In this document: one piece after another, positions 8,819 to 13,483 of the stretch | Layout: each line of letters opens with the position of its first letter | Numbering within the stretch: position 1 is the stretch's first letter | Origin: Acidimicrobiia bacterium | GTDB taxonomy: Bacteria > Actinomycetota > Acidimicrobiia > Spongiisociales > UBA5794 | Direction: 5' to 3' | Assembly (NCBI GenBank): GCA_029934555.1 | Contig: JAOZMA010000029.1 | Coordinates: 1-13,483 of the forward strand | Length of the DNA: 13,483 nucleotides | The notes under the pieces: generated by a model | Database searches by the model: none | What the model was told of the DNA's origin: nothing | The model's input: only the letters and a program-made list of their open reading frames with translations | Made by a program: the position numbers and the translations under genes

Positions 8819-9574
8819 ATGGGCGCTGTCATCGCTGTTGCGAACCAGAAGGGTGGGGTGGCGAAAACCACCACCGTCCACACGCTTGCCGCGGCGCTCG
8901 TCGAGCGCGGCAATCGCGTTCTCATGATCGATCTCGATCCCCAGGCGTGTCTCACGTACGAGAACGGCATCAACCCGGACGATCTCGAAGCGACCGTGCA
9001 CGACGTCATGCTCGGTCGGGTCAAGATCGAAGACACTGTCATCGACGTGAACGGCATCGATCTCGTCCCGTCATCCATCGACCTCGCCGGTTCGGAGATC
9101 CACCTCCTCACGAAGACGGGCAGGGAATTCGTTCTCGGCCGCTCCCTCAAGACGGTGGTCGACGACTATGACTACACCTTCATCGACTGCGCTCCTTCCT
9201 TGGGAATCCTCACCCTCAACGGTCTCACCGCTGCATCGCACGTTCTGATCCCGTTCCAGGCCGAGACACTGTCTCATCGGGCCGTTGGACAGCTCCTCGA
9301 GACGATCGAGGACGTCAGGGCCTACACGAACGAGGATCTCGAAGTCCTCGGTGCCGTGGCAACGATGTTCGACGCCAGGACCAACCTCGGGAAGCGCACG
9401 CTCGTCGAGGTCTCGGAGACGCACGACATCGAGGTGCTCCCTCCCCCGATCCCTCGCTCTGTCAAGGTCGCTGAGGCGCCGGAGAGAGGAAGATCGGTTC
9501 TGACCCACGCACGTCGCTCCAAGAGCGCCGAGGCGTACCGACAGCTCGCCGAAGAGATCGAGAGGCGAACATGA
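8819..9574 (+). CDS. ParA/MinD-type ATPase, orphan (no ParB beside it)
   Basis: A 251-residue ParA-family P-loop ATPase. The deviant Walker A is NQKGGVAKTTT (signature Lys11, Lys16), followed by MIDLDPQA (Asp38, Asp40) and FIDCAPSLG (Asp123). The C-terminus has the ParA-type VAEAPERGRSVLTHARRS. Such ATPases dimerise on ATP and position DNA or protein cargo on the nucleoid. No parB-like gene or parS-like site is seen nearby, so a chromosome-partition role is not supported by context. It overlaps the next gene by ATGA, so the zinc-ribbon protein is its likely partner. The ATG at 8819 begins right at the family start; an open frame upstream runs through heptamer array F and is rejected. Confidence 0.9.
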   Translation: MGAVIAVANQKGGVAKTTTVHTLAAALVERGNRVLMIDLDPQACLTYENGINPDDLEATVHDVMLGRVKIEDTVIDVNGIDLVPSSIDLAGSEIHLLTKTGREFVLGRSLKTVVDDYDYTFIDCAPSLGILTLNGLTAASHVLIPFQAETLSHRAVGQLLETIEDVRAYTNEDLEVLGAVATMFDARTNLGKRTLVEVSETHDIEVLPPPIPRSVKVAEAPERGRSVLTHARRSKSAEAYRQLAEEIERRT

Positions 9575-9897
9575 CAGAACGCTCAGACCCACAAGGCAAG
9601 AGGGCCCTCTTCGAGACGCCGCCCACCAAACTCGATGACCCTCTCGAAGATGATGTTCTGCACGAACCGGAGAAGCGCGAGGGACAGGCTGCGCTCTTCT
9701 CGACCGGCGAGCACCAGCACGGCACCGGAGTCATCGAGTGTTCGTTCTGCGACACGAAGACCCGGGCCTCGCACCTCGACATCAGCGTCCGGATCGCGAT
9801 GATCTCGATGTGGATCCCCGGCAAGCACTACAGCCGCTGGATGCAATGCCCTAACTGCCAGCGTCGATCGTGGTGCCGCGTCGACTGGCTCGGCTAG
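9571..9897 (+). CDS. Zinc-ribbon protein coupled to ParA
   Basis: A 108-residue protein whose ATG overlaps the ParA stop (ATGA). The C-terminal half has C57-x2-C60 and C93-x2-C96, a zinc-ribbon arrangement with a long insert, and an extra Cys102. The N-terminal 50 residues are polar and probably disordered, and carry two similar short motifs, RALFET (11-16) and AALFST (40-45). I recall similar proteins next to ParA ATPases in other actinobacteria, all without assigned function. The disordered motifs could dock on ParA; that is inference. Confidence 0.8.
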   Translation: MTERSDPQGKRALFETPPTKLDDPLEDDVLHEPEKREGQAALFSTGEHQHGTGVIECSFCDTKTRASHLDISVRIAMISMWIPGKHYSRWMQCPNCQRRSWCRVDWLG

Positions 9898-9901
9898 AGC
9901 C

Positions 9902-9958
9902 CCGACAGAGGGTCGGAGAGGCACCTGGACACACCTGCGAGCCCGCTGCTTGCAGGGC
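9902..9958. terminator. Weak hairpins in the gap between convergent genes
   Basis: Two small stems lie in the 63-bp gap: CCGAC (9902-9906) with GTCGG (9912-9916), and an imperfect GC-rich stem at 9941-9958. There is no T-run. They may end one or both of the convergent transcripts, but each stem is short. Confidence 0.25.
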
Positions 9959-9960
9959 AG

Positions 9961-10332
9961 TCAGCGACCGAGGAATCGATCCCGATCGACGACGAACCTG
10001 ACGTGGTTTCCCTTCGCCACCTCGCGCTCCCCTTCATGGACTGTCAACCGGAACGAGACCGCACGTTCATCGAGGCCCACCACTTCAGCCGTCGCCGTGA
10101 CAGACGCACCAACGAGCGACGCCGCGAGGTGATCGACGGTGATTCGAGTGCCCACGGAGGTCACCCCCTCATCGAGCGTGCCTGCGAGCGCTGCAACGGC
10201 TGCTTGCTCCATCAGCGCCACGATGCGTGGCGTGCCCAGAACAGGGACATCCCCACTCCCGAGGGCGATGGCCGTGTCGGAATCACCGACCACAAGACGA
10301 ACGGTTGCGCTGGTGCCCATTTCGATCTGCAT
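9961..10332 (-). CDS. Hotdog-fold thioesterase, fluoroacetyl-CoA thioesterase (FlK)-like
   Basis: A 123-residue single hotdog domain. Thr34, Glu42 and His68 lie in GTPRIVALMEQAA and VDHLAAS. Their spacing (8 and 26 residues) equals that of the catalytic Thr42, Glu50 and His76 of FlK, the Streptomyces cattleya fluoroacetyl-CoA thioesterase. The conserved SVGTRITVDHLA and RFVVDRDRF also fit this family. Most relatives lie in organisms without fluorometabolites and probably hydrolyse other short acyl-CoAs, so the substrate is open. It is divergent from the crotonase operon, which suggests shared acyl-CoA metabolism. Start ATG 10332 has TACAGT 9 nt upstream; Met5 (10320) is an alternative start. 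Confidence 0.83.
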   Translation of the reverse strand: MQIEMGTSATVRLVVGDSDTAIALGSGDVPVLGTPRIVALMEQAAVAALAGTLDEGVTSVGTRITVDHLAASLVGASVTATAEVVGLDERAVSFRLTVHEGEREVAKGNHVRFVVDRDRFLGR

Positions 10333-10341
10333 ATGCGCCAG

Positions 10342-10347
10342 ACTGTA
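10342..10347 (-). promoter_or_regulatory. -10-like box of the thioesterase gene
   Basis: TACAGT on the minus strand, 9 nt before the ATG at 10332, with no Shine-Dalgarno between. It is consistent with a leaderless or near-leaderless transcript. Confidence 0.35.
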
Positions 10348-10391
10348 CCCGGTTGAAGCATCATCGGATCGACGAGAGGACGGCGCACCAG

Positions 10392-11048
10392 ATGATCGAT
10401 CTCGAGAAACGCGGTTCGGTCTTCGTCGCGACCCTCGACCTGGACGAGAACGTCATCGACCCACCGTTCGTCGACCGATTCGGTTCCGTGCTCGACGAAG
10501 TACAAGCCACATCCGGTCCCCGAGCATTGGTCACCACAGGATCGGGCCGGTTCTTCTCGACCGGCCTCTCGCTCCGATACGTGGAGACTCTCGATGCAGA
10601 CGAACTGAAGGGGTTCCTCTCAACTGTCGACCATCTCCTTGGCCGCCTAGTCTCGGCACCGTTCGTTACGGTCGCTGCGATCAACGGTCATTGCATCGCG
10701 GCCGGAGCCCTGCTCTCACTCGCTCACGACTATCGGGTGATGCGTGCCGATCGCGGTTTCTTCGCACTGCCGTCGGTCGACGTTGGTATCCCGTTCACTC
10801 GAGGAATGACCGCGCTGATCTCCCGAAAGGTACCGCCACCATGGTCCGACGACCTGGCGATCTCCGGCGACCGCTTCGGTGGACGTGAGGCTTCCAGTCG
10901 CCATGTCGTTCATCGAGCTGTGCCGGAAGATGCCGTGGTACCGATGGCGATTGAGGTCGGCGAGCGTCACGCGGGGAAGGACGCAGAGACGCTCGGCACG
11001 ATCAAGCAACGTCTCTACCACGACGTGCTCGAGGCGCTTGATTCGTGA
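10392..11048 (+). CDS. Crotonase-fold enoyl-CoA hydratase/isomerase, short ECI-like form
   Basis: A 218-residue crotonase superfamily protein, shorter than typical enoyl-CoA hydratases (about 260). It resembles, from memory, plant-type delta3,delta2-enoyl-CoA isomerases: the start DLEKRGSVFVATL, then ALVTTGSGRFFSTG (first oxyanion segment), then TVAAINGHCIAAGALLSLAHDYRVMRADRGFF (second oxyanion segment). Relatives usually read LPE(V/L)D(I/L)G next, where the Glu is catalytic; here it is LPSVDVG with Ser128. The activity may therefore differ. The ATG at 10392 fits the family start; AGAGGA 11 nt upstream is a distant ribosome binding site. Its TGA overlaps the GTG of the hydrolase gene, so the two are probably co-translated. 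Confidence 0.85.
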   Translation: MIDLEKRGSVFVATLDLDENVIDPPFVDRFGSVLDEVQATSGPRALVTTGSGRFFSTGLSLRYVETLDADELKGFLSTVDHLLGRLVSAPFVTVAAINGHCIAAGALLSLAHDYRVMRADRGFFALPSVDVGIPFTRGMTALISRKVPPPWSDDLAISGDRFGGREASSRHVVHRAVPEDAVVPMAIEVGERHAGKDAETLGTIKQRLYHDVLEALDS

Positions 11049-12010
11049 TTCACCCACTCGACCGACTCGGCGGCATCGTCGTGAGCCGTGGACCGGACCG
11101 GCTCCGCTTCTTCACGGACGGATGGGGTGATCCAGCGGCCATCGAGGCTGCCGCCATACCATCAGGTGATCCCCGACCCATCGAGATCGAGTGGGTCTCG
11201 GATGCTACAGATGATGGAATCAACGTGTCGGTCGGGATCTTCGACAGCCCCGTAGCGACACTTCCCCACCACGCACAGCATGGGGCCGTGACGCGGATCC
11301 GCCCTGAAGGCGGAGCGGATCGCATGGTTGTATTGATGGCTGCTTGGAATGAGCACGACTCTCGAGCGAGGTTCGGGATCGCCAGGCGTCTCGCTCAGCG
11401 CGGTATCGGCAGCCTCGTGCTCGAGAACCCCTACTACGGCATTCGCCGCCCGATCGACCACGATGGACAGCCGATTCGCACGGTCGCCGACTTCTTCCAG
11501 ATGGGGATCGGGGCCGTCGTCGAGGGACGCGGGCTGCTCGCCACCGTCCGGGAGAGAGGCTTCACCCCCGGCGTTGCCGGATACTCCATGGGTGGGAACA
11601 TCGCTGCTCTGGTCAGTTCAACGATGCCGTTTCCAGTAGCAACGGCGCCGCTCGCCGCTTCGTACTCGCCAGCACCCGTCTATCTCGACGGCGCATTGCG
11701 CGGCGGCATTGACTGGGACGCACTCGGCGGAGAGCCGCTTGCAGAACCAAGACTCCGCGAGACACTCCTCAGGGCATCGGTCCTTGACCGCCCCCCACCG
11801 GACCATGCACGTCACGCCGTGCTGATCTCGGCCCGCTCAGACGGATACGTTCCCCCAACCGCAACACGAGCCTTGCACGAGCACTGGCCCGGATCCGAGT
11901 TGCGATGGATCGGTGCCGGTCACGCCACGCTGCTCTGGACCCACAAGGCAGATCTGGCCCGGGGGATTGAGGATTCGTTCCGCTCGCTAGCCCGAGCATC
12001 ACACCGGTAA
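11045..12010 (+). CDS. Alpha/beta hydrolase, ABHD18/DUF2048-like
   Basis: A 321-residue alpha/beta hydrolase. The nucleophile elbow is GYSMGG (Ser181), the likely acid is Asp266 in ARSDGYVP, and the likely base is His293 in GAGHATLL. The ENPYYGIRRP segment (128-136) with the following long helix is typical of the ABHD18 (DUF2048) family, whose substrates are mostly unknown. There is no signal peptide, so it is probably cytosolic. The GTG start overlaps the crotonase stop (GTGA). It may release an acid or an acyl group used by the crotonase; that is inference from coupling. Confidence 0.82.
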   Translation: MIHPLDRLGGIVVSRGPDRLRFFTDGWGDPAAIEAAAIPSGDPRPIEIEWVSDATDDGINVSVGIFDSPVATLPHHAQHGAVTRIRPEGGADRMVVLMAAWNEHDSRARFGIARRLAQRGIGSLVLENPYYGIRRPIDHDGQPIRTVADFFQMGIGAVVEGRGLLATVRERGFTPGVAGYSMGGNIAALVSSTMPFPVATAPLAASYSPAPVYLDGALRGGIDWDALGGEPLAEPRLRETLLRASVLDRPPPDHARHAVLISARSDGYVPPTATRALHEHWPGSELRWIGAGHATLLWTHKADLARGIEDSFRSLARASHR

Positions 12011-12039
12011 CGTGGATATCGACCTCCGATAGGACAGGC

Positions 12040-13269
12040 GTGGGAATCGAATCAGCCATCTACATCGGTGCCGCTCTCTTCGCTTACGCCCTGGTCTCCA
12101 AGCGGCTGGCATCGTCACCACTCTCGGGTCCACTCATCTTCGCAACGCTCGGCCTCGTGGGATACGCAGCGGGAGTCCTCACACCGATCGTCGTGATCGA
12201 TTCGCCGGTCGTTCTCGTGTTGGAACTCACGCTGGCTCTGCTGCTCTTCTTCGATGCATCCAAGGTGCAATTCCGATCGTGGGATGCCGACATGGACCTT
12301 CCGACGAGGCTGCTCGCTATCGGGATGCCGCTGACAATCGTCCTTGGAGCGGTCGTTGCCTACGTCGTCTTTCCGTCGGTCGGGATCATCGGGGCAGCCA
12401 TCATGGCGACGATCCTGGCCCCAACCGACGCTGCCCTCGGACGGGCAGTCGTCTCAAACCCGGGCGTCCCCGTCAGAATCCGCGAGGCCCTCGGCATCGA
12501 GTCGGGACTCAACGACGGCATCGCCCTGCCGATCCTGCTCTTCCTCATCACCATCGCCTCGGCAGAGGAGGGCCTCGCTCTCTGGAGCTTCTTCGTCAAG
12601 AGCATCGGAATCGCCGTGGTCGTCGGGCTTGTTCTGGGACTCGGTGCTGCGTTCGCTATCCAGTTCGCACTGGAACGGTCCTGGATCGAGAGAAATTGGG
12701 TACGAATCAGCCTGGTCATCGTCGCATTTGGCACCTACATCATCGCCGACAATCTCGGCGGCAGCGGCTTCATCGCTGCATACGTTGCCGGACTCGCTTT
12801 CGGCCGACTCCTGGACCGTCTCAATACGCCGAAGGAGCACTTCGAAGAGTTCGGTCAGGAACTCGGATCGTTGCTCATGATGACGTCGTTCCTCTTCTTC
12901 GGCGCGTACATGCTGGCTCCGAACCTCGCGGCGTTCACCGCCGCGACGGTGTTCTACGCCGTGATGAGTCTCACTGCCGTGCGCATGATCCCGGTTGCTA
13001 TATCGATGATCGGCACGGGCCTCGCCCCACCCACGATCGCCTACCTCGGCTGGTTCGGGCCCCGTGGACTCGCCTCGATCGTCTTCGCCGGTGTCCTCAT
13101 CGAGGTTGCCGGTGTGGCGCAAACTGAACTGGTTGTCGCCGTCGTCATCGTGACCGTGGCCTTCAGCGTGCTCCTCCACGGCGTGACAGCCCCTTGGGGA
13201 GCCAACAAGTATGCCGCGTGGTGCGCCAGCCAACCCGACCCGGCACAGGAGAACGAGACGCCCGCGTAG
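12040..13269 (+). CDS. CPA1-type Na+(K+)/H+ antiporter
   Basis: A 409-residue polytopic membrane protein with about 12 hydrophobic segments. Family motifs are ATILAPTDAALG (Thr129-Asp130, unwound helix), ESGLNDGIALP (Asn158-Asp159, the ion-binding ND pair) and GWFGPRGLASIVFA (Arg342). An Asn-Asp pair is usual in electroneutral NhaP-like antiporters, which exchange cytoplasmic Na+ or K+ for H+. The protein ends with a short hydrophilic tail, without TrkA-type domains. The start is a GTG 29 bp after the hydrolase stop, with AGGA 5 nt upstream, so it may be the third gene of the operon, though its function is unrelated to the two before it. Confidence 0.9.
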   Translation: MGIESAIYIGAALFAYALVSKRLASSPLSGPLIFATLGLVGYAAGVLTPIVVIDSPVVLVLELTLALLLFFDASKVQFRSWDADMDLPTRLLAIGMPLTIVLGAVVAYVVFPSVGIIGAAIMATILAPTDAALGRAVVSNPGVPVRIREALGIESGLNDGIALPILLFLITIASAEEGLALWSFFVKSIGIAVVVGLVLGLGAAFAIQFALERSWIERNWVRISLVIVAFGTYIIADNLGGSGFIAAYVAGLAFGRLLDRLNTPKEHFEEFGQELGSLLMMTSFLFFGAYMLAPNLAAFTAATVFYAVMSLTAVRMIPVAISMIGTGLAPPTIAYLGWFGPRGLASIVFAGVLIEVAGVAQTELVVAVVIVTVAFSVLLHGVTAPWGANKYAAWCASQPDPAQENETPA

Positions 13270-13285
13270 GACAGCTACGCCGTCA

Positions 13286-13300
13286 GTACTGAGTACTGAG
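13286..13300 (+). repeat. Heptamer array G (2 units), beside element copy 2
   Basis: GTACTGA is repeated twice and followed by a G. It lies 16 bp after the antiporter stop and about 8 bp before element copy 2, just as arrays A and B flank copy 1. With two units alone it would be weak; the unit matches array B. Confidence 0.6.
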
Positions 13301-13307
13301 ACCGGGG

Positions 13308-13483
13308 TTCCTTTCCTCTCCCTCAGCCTCAATCCACAGTCTGTAGTTGGGTTCACTCGCAGGATCTCATGGTGGGACCGGAACTCGAGGTCTTGGCGAT
13401 AATCACCATCTGGGTGAAAGTGCGGGCAGGGCTCTCTGACATTCTCCACCACGCAGTGGGGGAGATGGCCCGAAGGGTCAGAG
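13308..13483 (+). repeat. Second copy of the 382-bp element, cut by the window end
   Basis: From CTCAGCCTCAATCCAC (13322-13337) to the last base, the sequence aligns to the reverse complement of 416-578 with about one gap. The best block is 13435-13483, which contains 35 identical bases, then one change, a nine-base match, a second change and a final match. The left end shows the same C-rich inverted-end sequence as copy 1. The remaining half should lie to the right of this window. Confidence 0.85.
13434..13483 (+). other. Conserved double-hairpin core of element copy 2
   Basis: Stem 1 is TCTCC-A-CCAC against GTGG-G-GGAGA (13443-13465, loop GCA). Stem 2 is TGGCCC against GGGTCA (13466-13480, loop GAA). 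CTCTGAC (13434-13440) and GTCAGAG (13477-13483) can pair outside both as an alternative to stem 2. Relative to copy 1, stem 2 has one C-G pair replaced by G-T (13468 with 13478). Confidence 0.75.

Noticed and set aside
8819..9897. ParABS chromosome-partition locus
   Set aside because: No ParB-like helix-turn-helix gene and no parS-like palindrome was found; the neighbour is a zinc-ribbon protein.
12454..13452. Minus-strand frame of 332 codons opposite the antiporter
   Set aside because: Its composition (runs of Asp, Glu, His, Arg) is that of a shadow frame of a membrane protein, and it extends into the repeat element.

Overview
The window looks like chromosome of a high-GC Actinomycetota, perhaps an Acidimicrobiia-type lineage. 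This is inference from four things: strong GC and GATCG-rich coding; starts sitting 6-9 nt behind -10-like boxes, as in leaderless transcripts; DUF4190/DUF2752 small membrane proteins; and a lipoprotein with a Thr/Pro-rich linker beside an orphan ParA with its zinc-ribbon partner. No rRNA, tRNA, CRISPR array, transposase, integrase or phage gene was seen.

Layout. Positions 1-54 hold the tail of a gene entering from the left, followed by a very strong hairpin. Positions 55-700 carry no gene but are dense in repeats: a heptanucleotide array, a 382-bp element with inverted ends, and a second heptamer array. A coupled DUF4190-DUF2752 membrane pair (701-1380, +) converges on a DUF4388 gene (1391-2107, -). 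Next come ppdK (pyruvate, phosphate dikinase, 2279-4999, -) and, divergent from it, a CapA-like lipoprotein (5105-6241, +). A 2,2-dialkylglycine decarboxylase-like class III PLP enzyme (6302-7669, -) is divergent from a LysR regulator (7747-8637, +), with two T-N11-A palindromes between them. A ParA-type ATPase overlaps a zinc-ribbon protein (8819-9897, +). A FlK-like hotdog thioesterase (9961-10332, -) is divergent from a likely operon: a small crotonase, an ABHD18-like alpha/beta hydrolase and a CPA1-type Na+/H+ antiporter (10392-13269, +). The window ends inside a second, inverted copy of the 382-bp element.

How the genes may work together. The LysR/decarboxylase pair has the classic regulator-target arrangement and matches the order of dgdR/dgdA. 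The thioesterase, crotonase and hydrolase suggest a small acyl-CoA or ester module. PPDK links pyruvate and PEP. The other genes are housekeeping or envelope functions with no obvious shared pathway.

The most unusual content lies between the genes. Seven short arrays of 7-bp units (GTAGTCC, GTACTCG, GTACTGA and GCTGTCC types) occupy intergenic gaps, and one of them contains the ppdK stop codon. The 382-bp element has two contiguous hairpins in its core. In that core the only two differences between the copies within 51 nt fall on partner positions of one stem, which points to selection on an RNA or cruciform structure.
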